A DNA stretch of 59,583 nt. It comes from Anaerolineae bacterium. GTDB lineage: Bacteria; Chloroflexota; Anaerolineae; Aggregatilineales; Phototrophicaceae. The DNA lies in NCBI GenBank assembly GCA_019912985.1, contig JAIOHN010000353.1, positions 1 through 59,583 of the forward strand, written 5' to 3'. The translations under genes were made by a program, and so were the position numbers. The notes under the pieces are model-generated. The model was not told where the DNA came from, did not search any database, and saw only the letters and a list, made by a program, of their open reading frames with translations. Shown here in pieces: positions 42,147 to 50,994 of the stretch. The stretch's first letter is position 1, and every line of letters begins with the position of its first letter.

Positions 42147-43271
42147 CTAGAACCAATCCCAGGGCGCAATCATGGCAGGTGAGGTGCCGAACAATGGGCG
42201 CAGCTCAACGGGTGCCTGATTCAAACCAGTGAGCAGTTGGAAGAATGCATTCGGACTGACTCGCGTACTGGCCCCAGCATACTGGATTTCGATTTGATCA
42301 TCATCGACCAGACTCAGACTCGCCGTGCCATCCACTCGCGCTTGCAGCACAGGTGCAACCTGTTCCAGCAGCGCCTGCGGGTTGAGAACGCGGCCCATCC
42401 AACCGGCGTTGTGATGATAGTGAATCTGCACTTTGACATCGCAAAGCTGGCGCACATACTCGACTAAGGGATCATCAGGTGGCATTCGCCAATAGATGGT
42501 GGATTCACCTTGCTCACGGTAGAGTGATCCTGAATAGGCCAGCAGGCTTTGAGTGGCTTCAACATCCGCGACGACCACTTCGGCCACGGACGAAGTGGGA
42601 CCACGCCCGGAGAGATACCCGTGCACCTGACCAGCGGCATCCACTGCGACCAGTGTGCTGCGCGGTGCGCCTTCTCCCAAACGCCAGCCCCACAGCGCTG
42701 CTGTACGAGCCAGTGTAGGCCGTCGCTCAGGCCAGACGCAATCATAAAGTGCCTGCATGCCTGCCTGATCAGCGAGAGTCGCCGGGCGTACCTCAAGCGG
42801 GGATGGCTGCGCCGAGGCATCTTGTGCCGAAATTTCGATCATGTAATCAGGGATAACCGGCACAAAGCTGAAACGGTGATAATAATTGCCAATGCCGTTG
42901 AGCATGGCAATCGGCGCGAGTCCCTCCTGCTGGAACCGCTGCATACAGTCGTGCAAGAGGGCCGCATTGTAGCCCATCCCACGATAACGCAGTACGGTCG
43001 CAACCGCCCCTAAGCCGACCATTTTGATTTGGGCGGAGCCATACTGCCAGGGATAGGTTTCGAAGATCGCATGCGAGACGATGCGCCCATCCGCAACCAG
43101 GATCCAGCGGTCACGGTAGGTGAAGCCAACGCGTTCCTGAGCGCGGGTTCCACTGGCGACTATCATCTTGTAAGCCTGGTGGTCGCCATTTGAGAATGTC
43201 TCTGCGGCCAGGTGAACTGCCTCGGCATATTCTTCGGCAGTTTCTATCGGTTTGATTACAAAGTTGCTCAT
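42147..43271 (-). CDS. GNAT N-acetyltransferase, Eis-like
   Basis: 374 residues. The N-terminal GNAT domain has the acetyl-CoA loop in VATVLRYRGMGYNAALLHDCM (R-GxG-x-A) and LNGIGNYYHRFSFVP. The middle (~155-270) is a second GNAT-like half, and the C-terminus has the SCP2-like end (TRVSPNAFFQLLTG). This layout is that of Eis-type enzymes that acetylate aminoglycosides or other amines; the native substrate is not known. It heads the run GNAT-dinB-dinB-holB on the minus strand. Confidence 0.82.
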   Translation of the reverse strand: MSNFVIKPIETAEEYAEAVHLAAETFSNGDHQAYKMIVASGTRAQERVGFTYRDRWILVADGRIVSHAIFETYPWQYGSAQIKMVGLGAVATVLRYRGMGYNAALLHDCMQRFQQEGLAPIAMLNGIGNYYHRFSFVPVIPDYMIEISAQDASAQPSPLEVRPATLADQAGMQALYDCVWPERRPTLARTAALWGWRLGEGAPRSTLVAVDAAGQVHGYLSGRGPTSSVAEVVVADVEATQSLLAYSGSLYREQGESTIYWRMPPDDPLVEYVRQLCDVKVQIHYHHNAGWMGRVLNPQALLEQVAPVLQARVDGTASLSLVDDDQIEIQYAGASTRVSPNAFFQLLTGLNQAPVELRPLFGTSPAMIAPWDWF

Positions 43272-43290
43272 GATTCCAACCTGGAATGCA

Positions 43291-43312
43291 AACGCGCCCC
43301 AAGAGGCGCGTT
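43291..43312 (-). terminator. hairpin after the peptide ABC operon
   Basis: AACGCGCC, six bases, GGCGCGTT: a perfect 8-bp stem 31 nt past the permease stop codon, just upstream of the GNAT start. A T-tract is lacking. Confidence 0.55.
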
Positions 43313-43342
43313 ATATGAAAATGTGAGGCTAATTATATCGTG

Positions 43343-44731
43343 TTAGTCGACACCGCGCATGCGTGGGTCAAGCGCGTCACGCAGGCCATCGCCCAGGAAG
43401 TTAAAGGCGAACATAATCAGGAACAGCATCAGGGCTGAGAAAAGTGCCTGATTGGGATAGGACCGGATGACGTTTGCACCTTCAGAGATCATCGCACCCC
43501 AACTTGGTGTCGGTGGATTGACACCCAGGCCGATGAAGCTCAGAAAGGCTTCAAAACGGATGTAGGTCGGGATGGTGAGCGTTTCAGCCACAACAATCGG
43601 CCCCAGAATATTGGGGAAGATGTGGCGAAACATGAGGCCGCGTGTGTTGAGTCCCAACGACTCCGCTGCAATCACGTAATCGGCTTCGCGTGCGGAAAGC
43701 ACCTGACCGCGTGTGAGGCGGGCCAACTGCATCCATGATGTGAGGCCAATGCCCACGAAGATAAAAAGCATACCACCACTGGCGCTGTCAAAGCGTGCCA
43801 GCGCATTACCGATTGGCCCTAAGTCCGAACTGGAACCGCCGAAACTCGACCGGAAAAAGGCCATGAGCAAAATAATAAGCAGCAGGGTGGGGAAGCCATA
43901 GAGGACGTCAATAAAGCGCATCATCAGGTTATCCAGGCGACCACCGCTGTAGCCTGCGATCAGGCCGAAGGGGACACCGATCAAGAAGCTCACTAACGGA
44001 CCCACAAAAGCCACCAACAGCGATACACGCGCACCATAGATCAAACGGCTGAGCAGATCGCGGCCCAGACCGTCGGCACCCAGGGTATAATTGTTGCGCA
44101 CTGGCACATAACCACTGATCATGCTGCGCAGGACAATCCGCTCATCCTCGACAAGATACACTTTGCCGTCGAAAGGTGCTTCCAGCAGTGCAACGCCCCG
44201 GTTATCTACAACCAGCGCATCGCCAGTAATCACCGTTGCGCCATCCTCTACCGCGAGTGTGCCTCCGGCAGGGATGTCCATACGTGAGACATCGGATTTG
44301 GTGACGACGACGTTGGTCCCGTCAATAAACGCCGTGCCATCCATATTCGATACCAGCACCTCGTCACTCTCGGTATCCTCAACCAGAGGGGTGCCAGTTT
44401 TTACACTTTCCCCGGTGGTCACTACAGGCTCCCAACCACGAGCGATGCGGAAATTCTCGTCACGGGGGGTCATGGTGGGGAACATGCTGATGATCCATTC
44501 CGGCGCACCGTTGTTGTCTTCCAACACCTGAGTGGCGTAATCCTTGGGGGCCAGGACATTGGCGAAGACTGCCAGAAGGCAGTAAGCAATAATCACGAAC
44601 AGGCCCATCATCGCGGCTCGATTACGGATTAGCCGCTTCCAGGCATCTGCCCACAGGCTCTGACCCTCGTCCTTCGTCTCCAGCTTGGCGACTGGAGCGC
44701 GGTCTTTATTTTCTGCTACGGATGAAGCCAT
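43343..44731 (-). CDS. peptide-type ABC transporter permease (OppC/DppC) with large insertion
   Basis: 462 residues versus ~300 for typical OppC. TM1 is at ~40-60. The usual LGADGLGRDLLSR motif comes only at ~217-229. Between them lies an extra ~110-residue segment (~95-205), beta-rich, with repeated GxxVxxGxxL units (TGESVKTGTPLVE, DGATVITGDALVV) like a barrel-sandwich hybrid. It should face outward. The remaining TMs and the cytoplasmic loop (ESLGLNTRGLMFRHIFPN) are normal. It partners with the next permease and the binding protein; no ATPase genes are present. Confidence 0.87.
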   Translation of the reverse strand: MASSVAENKDRAPVAKLETKDEGQSLWADAWKRLIRNRAAMMGLFVIIAYCLLAVFANVLAPKDYATQVLEDNNGAPEWIISMFPTMTPRDENFRIARGWEPVVTTGESVKTGTPLVEDTESDEVLVSNMDGTAFIDGTNVVVTKSDVSRMDIPAGGTLAVEDGATVITGDALVVDNRGVALLEAPFDGKVYLVEDERIVLRSMISGYVPVRNNYTLGADGLGRDLLSRLIYGARVSLLVAFVGPLVSFLIGVPFGLIAGYSGGRLDNLMMRFIDVLYGFPTLLLIILLMAFFRSSFGGSSSDLGPIGNALARFDSASGGMLFIFVGIGLTSWMQLARLTRGQVLSAREADYVIAAESLGLNTRGLMFRHIFPNILGPIVVAETLTIPTYIRFEAFLSFIGLGVNPPTPSWGAMISEGANVIRSYPNQALFSALMLFLIMFAFNFLGDGLRDALDPRMRGVD

Positions 44732-44743
44732 GTTTCTAAATCC

Positions 44744-45754
44744 TTAATCAAAGCGAATGCGGGGGTCGAGCCAGGCATACATAAGATCGACCAGCGTATT
44801 GGCGATGACGAGAATAGTCGCATACAGAAGTACCGTGCCCATCACAACCGGATAGTCGCGATTGCCAATGCTGGTAATGAAAAAGCGTCCCACGCCGGGA
44901 ATAGCGAAGATGATCTCGGTGACAAACGAGCCTGTCACCAGGGCAGCAGCCAATGGACCTAAAATAGTCACAACCGGGATCATGGCATTCTTCAAGGCGT
45001 GGAGGGTAATCACGGTGCGTTCGTGCAAGCCTTTGGCACGAGCGGTACGTACATAATCTTCATGAAGCACTTGCAGCAAGCTGGCGCGGGTGAGCCTGGC
45101 GATAATGGCGGCCTGGGCAAACCCGAGCGAGAATACCGGCAGCACCATCTGGTCCCATTCGCCCCAACCGGTTAAGGGGAGCCAGCCTAATCGGACGCCG
45201 ATGAAATACTGCAAGAAGGGTCCCATGATAATCACCGGAACCGATACACCAACAATGGCGACCCCCATGCCTGCGTAGTCATAAATCGTGTTGCGTCGCA
45301 GGGCGGCCATCATTCCCAGGGGCAGGCCAATCGCCAGGGCGACCACCAGGGCCAGAATGCCCAATTGGAACGAGATGGGGAAGTTATCGCGGAACAGGTC
45401 ATTGACTGTTCGGCTGCGGTTGGCAAAGCTGGGACCAAAGTTCATCCAACGGAGTGCTTGTTCACCACCCGGCAGGGGGATGTTGATCAGGTAGTCCTCT
45501 GTCGCCGACCGGCGCTGACCGGCTTCGGTGATGACAGGGATGAGAATATTGCCCATATAACTAATGTATTGCTCGGTAATGGGTGCATCCAGGTTGTAGC
45601 GGGCGTTGATATTAGCCTGAATTACTTCGGGGAGTTCACGTTCGCGGTCGAACGGGCCGCCGGGGATGGCTCGGAGAACAAAAAACGTAATCAGAGAGAT
45701 TACGAATAACACCAGGAGCATCCACAAAAACCGCCGGATAATGAATACGGTCAT
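44744..45754 (-). CDS. peptide-type ABC transporter permease (OppB/DppB)
   Basis: 336 residues, standard size for the family. TM1 is at the N-terminus (RRFLWMLLVLFVISLITFFV), followed by the periplasmic-type segment and five more helices. The EAA-like loop is RTARAKGLHERTVITLHALKNA. With the neighbouring permease it forms the membrane channel. It lies 12 nt before the OppC-like gene and 84 bp after the binding-protein gene, across a stem-loop. Confidence 0.92.
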   Translation of the reverse strand: MTVFIIRRFLWMLLVLFVISLITFFVLRAIPGGPFDRERELPEVIQANINARYNLDAPITEQYISYMGNILIPVITEAGQRRSATEDYLINIPLPGGEQALRWMNFGPSFANRSRTVNDLFRDNFPISFQLGILALVVALAIGLPLGMMAALRRNTIYDYAGMGVAIVGVSVPVIIMGPFLQYFIGVRLGWLPLTGWGEWDQMVLPVFSLGFAQAAIIARLTRASLLQVLHEDYVRTARAKGLHERTVITLHALKNAMIPVVTILGPLAAALVTGSFVTEIIFAIPGVGRFFITSIGNRDYPVVMGTVLLYATILVIANTLVDLMYAWLDPRIRFD

Positions 45755-45784
45755 AACGACATCTACCTACTTATCTAAACGATA

Positions 45785-45812
45785 GGAAGGGGCAGGTTTC
45801 CCCGCCCCTTCC
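45785..45812 (-). terminator. intra-operon hairpin after the binding-protein gene
   Basis: GGAAGGGGC, ten bases, GCCCCTTCC: a perfect 9-bp stem between the binding-protein gene and the first permease. Partial termination here would give more binding protein than permease, as is usual for ABC importers. Confidence 0.6.
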
Positions 45813-45838
45813 TTTGCTGTGATCGATCTAAGTGGAAA

Positions 45839-47527
45839 CTAGTTGATGCTCCACTTGTAGTAATTCTCACCTGTCTGGAGTGAGAAGGTGCGCTCAATGT
45901 TCGGCTTGGTCATGTTCAGCTTGGTACCCCAGTAGATCGGGATGATGGCCGCGCCTTCGAAGACCAGAATTTGCTCAGCCTGCGCGTACAGTTCACGGCG
46001 GGCGTCGTTATCGGTCAGAGCGGCGGCTTCGTCGATCAGGGAGTCCATTTCTTCGCTGGCAAACCAGGTGTCGTTATTTTCAGAGGTGGACTTGAACACG
46101 TCACCGATGAAGTTGGCGGCATCAGGATAGTCCGCACCCCAGCCGGCACGCCAGATCGGGAAGTCCTGACGGCTGTCCAGGTAAACTGCGAATTCCTGAT
46201 TGGTCAACTGCACATCGAGACCCAGCTCATCAGCCCACATCTGCTGGATGGCTTCCGCAATACGGGCATGGTTCTCGCTGGTGTTGAAGAGCAGGGTAAT
46301 GGTCGGGACTTCTTCTGCCGAGGCATAGCCCATTTCTTCGAGTGCGGTTGCCAGATATTCACGTGCCAGGTCTGGATCATATTCCACACCCATGTCGGGG
46401 TTGGATTCCAGGGTTGGTGCAGCAGCCAGCGCAGGGGTGGAGAACCAGCGAGCCGGGATCTGGCCGCCCTTGACCACGTTGTCAATCAGTGACTGACGAT
46501 CAACGGCATAGGACAGCGCACGGCGCAGGTTCACGTTACCGGTCAGGCTCTCGGTACGAGTGTCAAAACCATAGTAGTAGGTGCTGGTGCTGGGGGTGAT
46601 GGTGAATTCTGATGACAGGGCCGGGTCTGATTTCAGGCGGTCGATGTCGTTGGACGGCACAGTGTCAAGGTGATCAAGATCACCGGCTTCGTACTGTGAC
46701 AGGGCGACACTCTCGTCAAGGAAGTAGAACTGAATCTCGTCAATGCCGGCCTGCGGCACGCTCTCAATGCCAGGCCAGAACGGGTTCTTCACGATGGTCA
46801 GGGACTCATCATGCGACCAATCCATGACGGCATAAGGGCCGTAGCTCTGGAAGTTCTCGGCCTCAATCCAGAAGTCGCCATATTCCTCAATTGCCCACTG
46901 CGGTTGCGGACGAGCCATCCACAGACCGTAGATTGCTGTTTGCGGGGCGAACAGGGCCGGGGCGGTGACTTCCAGGGTGTAGTCATCGACCGCAGAAATC
47001 GCGACATCATCGGCAGTACCGTCGCCGGTGTTGAAGGCATCACCACCAACCACCTGCGGAGACAGCACATAGGCATACTCAGCAGCGGTCGCGGGATCAA
47101 GTGTACGCTTCCAGCCATAGACGAAGTCATTGGCGGTCACCATGCGAACGTTGCCGTCAGCATCGGTCACTTCAACTACTTCGCCACTGTCGGCATCGTA
47201 GCGAACCCAGGGTATGTCCTGCATCAGGCTGAAGGTAAAGGTGACGGTGCCGTCATCATTCTCGGCCGTCTCCCAACTGGTCGCCATGCCGCTCTGCGTA
47301 TCCAGGGTTTCTTCATCAAGAACCGTCAAGCCAATGTATGTTTGACCTAAAATCTGGATTGAACTGGAGTCCGTTGCCAGAGCGGGATCAAGCGTAGGCA
47401 CATCGGTTGAACCAAGACGCGCACGCAGGACCGACATATCCTGGGCCTGGGCACTAATGACCAGCGGCAGCATCATGGCAAAGGCCATAACGACGCCAAT
47501 GATCCGAAGGGCTTTCTTAGAACGCAT
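45839..47527 (-). CDS. ABC transporter substrate-binding protein, family 5
   Basis: 562 residues. Signal peptide 1-28 (MRSKKALRIIGVVMAFAM, ending AQAQ); no lipobox Cys. The mature body is an SBP_bac_5 protein: DVPTLDPALATDSSS, NDFVYGWKRTLDP, NVNLRRALSYAVDRQSLID and the RAGWGADYPDAANF ligand region. Such proteins bind oligopeptides or similar solutes for import. Start 47527 follows CAGGAGGAAG. It is the first gene of the operon. Confidence 0.9.
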   Translation of the reverse strand: MRSKKALRIIGVVMAFAMMLPLVISAQAQDMSVLRARLGSTDVPTLDPALATDSSSIQILGQTYIGLTVLDEETLDTQSGMATSWETAENDDGTVTFTFSLMQDIPWVRYDADSGEVVEVTDADGNVRMVTANDFVYGWKRTLDPATAAEYAYVLSPQVVGGDAFNTGDGTADDVAISAVDDYTLEVTAPALFAPQTAIYGLWMARPQPQWAIEEYGDFWIEAENFQSYGPYAVMDWSHDESLTIVKNPFWPGIESVPQAGIDEIQFYFLDESVALSQYEAGDLDHLDTVPSNDIDRLKSDPALSSEFTITPSTSTYYYGFDTRTESLTGNVNLRRALSYAVDRQSLIDNVVKGGQIPARWFSTPALAAAPTLESNPDMGVEYDPDLAREYLATALEEMGYASAEEVPTITLLFNTSENHARIAEAIQQMWADELGLDVQLTNQEFAVYLDSRQDFPIWRAGWGADYPDAANFIGDVFKSTSENNDTWFASEEMDSLIDEAAALTDNDARRELYAQAEQILVFEGAAIIPIYWGTKLNMTKPNIERTFSLQTGENYYKWSIN

Positions 47528-47708
47528 AAACTTCCTCCTGAAAGGATAAACTGGGTTTGAAATTGGATTTAACGAAATCACTTAAAGTTGCTTAACATAC
47601 CAGTATCCTAACGCACTCGTTCAAAAATTGCACGGAATTGGTACAGTTTTTACTAAAAAGATGGTCTTAAACTGAGCAAATCGTATAGGCTGAGAAGTTG
47701 AGACGCTT

Positions 47709-48338
47709 TCAATCCGGTTTTATCTGTGCTGGTGGGCGTACAAGCTCGAAAAGATCATTGACACGGGTGTAGCCACTGCCGGTGAGGCGGCCAATCGGCT
47801 GGTAAGCTGCAAAATCGATATAGTTTCCCTCGCGGTAGATGCTGTCGCCGAAATACATGTGGACAATTGTGCCAATGATGATATAGCCACCACCCGGTTC
47901 CTCACTGATGGTGACAATCTCGCGCAGTTTGCATTCAAAGTGAATGGGGCTTTCGACCACATGCGGCACACGAACCTGTTTACCCGGCCCAGAGGTTAGC
48001 CCGGCCTTTTCAAACTCGTTGACCTCGGCAGGTAGCTCGGTGGCGGTGATGTTCATGGCTGCTGCCAGCCGCTCCGTCACAAAGTTGATGACAAATTCGC
48101 CTGTAGCGCGCACGTTGTGGTAAGTATCTTTGGGAGATTGGTCGGCTCCACGGATACCTGTGCAAAAAAGGACAGTGGGCGGGTTGGAGCAGACAGCGTT
48201 GAAAAAACTGAAAGGGGCGAGATTGGGCTGACCATCGCTGCTCACGGTGCTGACCCAGGCGATGGGGCGCGGCACTACAGCCCCGGTAATCAGTTTGTAC
48301 ACTTCGCGTGAGGGGTAATCGTTTGGGTTGATGTCCAC
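47709..48338 (-). CDS. flavin reductase-like domain protein
   Basis: 209 residues. An FMN-binding split barrel: VVPRPIAWVSTVSSDGQPNLAPFSFF near the N-terminus, NVRATGEFVINF, and HFECKLREI with GGYIIIGTIVHMY. Relatives are NAD(P)H:flavin oxidoreductases and DIM6/NTAB-type proteins; many bind FMN with unknown partners. It stands alone between the ABC operon promoter region and a small unknown gene. Confidence 0.85.
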   Translation of the reverse strand: MDINPNDYPSREVYKLITGAVVPRPIAWVSTVSSDGQPNLAPFSFFNAVCSNPPTVLFCTGIRGADQSPKDTYHNVRATGEFVINFVTERLAAAMNITATELPAEVNEFEKAGLTSGPGKQVRVPHVVESPIHFECKLREIVTISEEPGGGYIIIGTIVHMYFGDSIYREGNYIDFAAYQPIGRLTGSGYTRVNDLFELVRPPAQIKPD

Positions 48339-48408
48339 CAGGGTTCGCTCCTGCCATTCGCTAATCAGTCAACACAGCGCCAGATTATGACGGCATTGGC
48401 GGATTTGC

Positions 48409-48891
48409 TCAAGCATTCCCTTGCAGCATCTTTGGCATAACACGATCCATGAGTTGCGCGGTATCTTCCATAGATTGGTAATCATCGGCGTAAGAAAGCA
48501 CGTTCAATTGTGGGTCGAAGCTCCAGAACCCGGCGATGTCATACAGGAAGCGAATGTAGGTGTAGCAGATGCCGAGCACCACTCGCGAATAGATACTGTA
48601 GGCCATATAGGGAAAGAAGATCACCACGCCGCGATCATGAATGTAGAGGACAATGCCCAACTGATCATTGGGATAGTGCAGCTCGACATCCCCGCCCGGC
48701 CCCTGGATGGGATCAAGATCGGGATCGAGATAGAGCATCCGCCGGGCGAGCGCCCTGGTCTTGATGCGACGGACCGGCCAGTATGCTTCAGGTTGGTCTG
48801 TGCTCTGACCGTATTCGTAAAGCCATTCGAGCATCGATGGGGTGAGTTTGCCTGTTTTGGGGACATACAGATGGATTTCGTACATCTGCAT
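48409..48891 (-). CDS. uncharacterised protein
   Basis: 160 residues, no family recognised. Mixed alpha/beta with a hydrophobic aromatic-rich middle (VVIFFPYMAYSIYSR) that is too short and polar at its edges to be a confident membrane helix. It is translated with the upstream hydrolase (one-base overlap), which is the main support for its being real. The role is unknown. Confidence 0.65.
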   Translation of the reverse strand: MQMYEIHLYVPKTGKLTPSMLEWLYEYGQSTDQPEAYWPVRRIKTRALARRMLYLDPDLDPIQGPGGDVELHYPNDQLGIVLYIHDRGVVIFFPYMAYSIYSRVVLGICYTYIRFLYDIAGFWSFDPQLNVLSYADDYQSMEDTAQLMDRVMPKMLQGNA

Positions 48892-49748
48892 CAGGCAAAT
48901 ACCTCCTGCAAAAAATCCCGAACACGCATGACGTACTGCTCATGATACTCACGGCGGATGTTGTGGCTGGCTCCTTCGATATGAGCCACACGCAGGTTAG
49001 GGTTGAGCTGCATGGCTTCATCGACAAGCTGCTCCGTGACGATGGCACCTTTATCCACATCGCCAGTCACCAGCAGCGCGGGACATTGGATGGCGCTGAC
49101 CGTCTTCTTCCAGGTTTGCGGGACTGGCATATCTTTCTGCTTCAAGGCGGAAAACACAGCCAGATTGAACTGGTGCTTGGAATCGACCCAGGGTTCGAAT
49201 TCGCCTTCGGGCCAGTCCGGTGCTTCCGCGCGTTGTTTCGCCAGCAGTGCTTCGCGCGAGGTTTTTTGCAGGTCTAGAATCCATTTTTCAAAATGATTTT
49301 CAGGCGGAGACTCCTGAGTCTCAAGTTCACGTATATATCGCTCAACATCCGCTTCATCAGCCCAATCCGCCCGCCACGGCGGATCTTCAAGCACGATACC
49401 TCGCACCAATTGAGGATATTTCCCGGCGGTGAGGGCGGCTGTCTGCGCGCCCATCGAATGACCGATGATGACCGGACGCTGCAAGTCCAGGGCAGTAATC
49501 AACCCGGCCAGGTCGTCGGCATGATGCAGGTCTGAATAACCAGTTTCCGGCCCGTCCGATTGTCCATGACCACGGGCGTCATACATGATGACGTCATAAT
49601 CTGATTCCAATGCCTGAACGATTGGCGTCCAGCACAGACCGTTATCACTAAAGCCATGAGACATCACCACAGGCGGTTTATTACCGCCCGTACGATAATA
49701 ATGTAGTTGAATGCCATTGGCAGTGATGTCGCTTTCTGTCCACATCAT
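48891..49748 (-). CDS. alpha/beta hydrolase
   Basis: 285 residues. The oxyanion region is MSHGFSDNG, the nucleophile elbow is GHSMGA (Ser98), the acid probably lies in VTGDVDKGAIV, and His is in EGASHNIRREYH. The cap domain (~130-200) is rich in Trp/Glu. It acts on an ester, epoxide or haloalkane-type substrate that cannot be named from sequence. Start ATG 49748 or 49745 follows CAGGAG. It is the first gene of a two-gene unit. Confidence 0.87.
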   Translation of the reverse strand: MMWTESDITANGIQLHYYRTGGNKPPVVMSHGFSDNGLCWTPIVQALESDYDVIMYDARGHGQSDGPETGYSDLHHADDLAGLITALDLQRPVIIGHSMGAQTAALTAGKYPQLVRGIVLEDPPWRADWADEADVERYIRELETQESPPENHFEKWILDLQKTSREALLAKQRAEAPDWPEGEFEPWVDSKHQFNLAVFSALKQKDMPVPQTWKKTVSAIQCPALLVTGDVDKGAIVTEQLVDEAMQLNPNLRVAHIEGASHNIRREYHEQYVMRVRDFLQEVFA

Positions 49749-49828
49749 TCAGTCTCCTGATACATAATTTCATGTCAGTATAGTTGATTTTGGGCTGTCT
49801 GCTGAGGGAATTGCGAAGCGAATAGCGA

Positions 49829-49856
49829 GGGTCAACCAGGACGCCCTGGTTGACCC
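49829..49856 (-). terminator. 12-bp stem hairpin
   Basis: GGGTCAACCAGG, four bases, CCTGGTTGACCC: a perfect stem 64 nt past the stop of the lipoprotein gene on the minus strand and before the hydrolase gene. It is a likely terminator, though without a T-tract. Confidence 0.6.
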
Positions 49857-49920
49857 GTAATGATCGCCGTGTTTGTTTTGTGATCAATATGCCATCGGTA
49901 TGAACTGATGAACGCACAGA

Positions 49921-50838
49921 TCAGCCTTCGCTTACCTCAGACACGATCAGGTTATCGAACTCAACCGTTACACCCAGACGGGTGGCGGCACTCGCCATCA
50001 ACGCGACCTGCCCGGCGCTGAAGGCGTCATCTGTGGCGTCGGCGACAAACTGTCCATTGATGTAAAAGGCCAGATAATCATCGACACAAACTGCACGCAG
50101 TTCATTGGTCGCCTGCCCCTGGTGAATGGCACTGCTGGCGGTCCAATTGACCAACGGCTGCACATCGCGCCCGCTGGCGCGCATGATCGCATAGGAGCCG
50201 GTTCCCTGGATAAGGAACAAATAGCCGCTGCCATCTGCGATTTCCTGGGGCTCCAGTGGTGCAACTGAAACCGCACCTTCTTCAAACGCTTCAGTAGCTT
50301 CTGCGGTAGCCTCGGTGGTCGCTTCGGCTTCTACCGTTGCTTCAGCAGTGGCCTCTTCGGTGACTTCAGCAGTGGCTTCCGTTGTTGCTTCAGGCGTGCT
50401 TTCTTCAGTCGCCTCGATAGTTGCTTCTGCAGTAGCTTCGGCATCGTTACCAGCGACCATGGCAGCCAGTTCGCTGTCGGCAGCCGTTGTTTGTCCGACC
50501 GCACCGCTCATGCGGCAGCCTATCCCAAAAGCATTCTCGTTGCGTTCGCTGATTTGCTCGACAGTGACATCAATTACGACGTTATCCAGGGTGTCGCCTC
50601 CCTGTCCCCACCACAATTCATTATCGCCACGGGTCAGCCGGATGCGATAGACATCATCAATGACCTGTAAAAAGGCGTTGCCATACAGCCCTTCTTCAAA
50701 GCGGGTGCCTTCAGAGAAGTCGTAGGTTTCGATGGGATCACCGACTGTAAAACTCCTGACCGGAGCAGCAGGCGCGCAGGCTGCCAGTGTCAGTAATCCG
50801 GCCAGAAGAACGCATGCAAATTGTATGCCCTTCGTCAC
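49921..50838 (-). CDS. lipoprotein with Ala/Glu/Thr-rich repeat and LamG-like halves
   Basis: 305 residues. Signal with lipobox LAAC, then PAAP. The start is GTG 50838, chosen for AAGGAGC upstream. Two beta-rich parts (YDFSEGTRFEEG to FGIGCRM, and GYLFLIQG to the C-terminus, ending EFDNLIVSEV) resemble one concanavalin-like/DUF1080-type sandwich. They are split by ~75 residues of EATAEAT-type repeat. The repeat probably forms a flexible outward loop and may vary in length between strains. No partner gene is apparent. Confidence 0.75.
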   Translation of the reverse strand: MTKGIQFACVLLAGLLTLAACAPAAPVRSFTVGDPIETYDFSEGTRFEEGLYGNAFLQVIDDVYRIRLTRGDNELWWGQGGDTLDNVVIDVTVEQISERNENAFGIGCRMSGAVGQTTAADSELAAMVAGNDAEATAEATIEATEESTPEATTEATAEVTEEATAEATVEAEATTEATAEATEAFEEGAVSVAPLEPQEIADGSGYLFLIQGTGSYAIMRASGRDVQPLVNWTASSAIHQGQATNELRAVCVDDYLAFYINGQFVADATDDAFSAGQVALMASAATRLGVTVEFDNLIVSEVSEG

Positions 50839-50994
50839 GTGAGTGCTCCTTTGTGAAAGTTCGTTTCCACACTTTACCATTATAACGAGTCGTAAGAAAA
50901 CTTTGGATGTATCTGGCTACGATACGATTGGAGCACAACATGACAGGCCGTGCTACAATTTCTGTGTGAGTGTAACTAGGGAAAGGGATCTGTA

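Noticed and set aside
43452-48676. TTGGGATAG at 43452 and 48668 as extra DnaA sites
   Set aside because: Isolated copies within coding sequence with a mismatched last base; consistent with chance.
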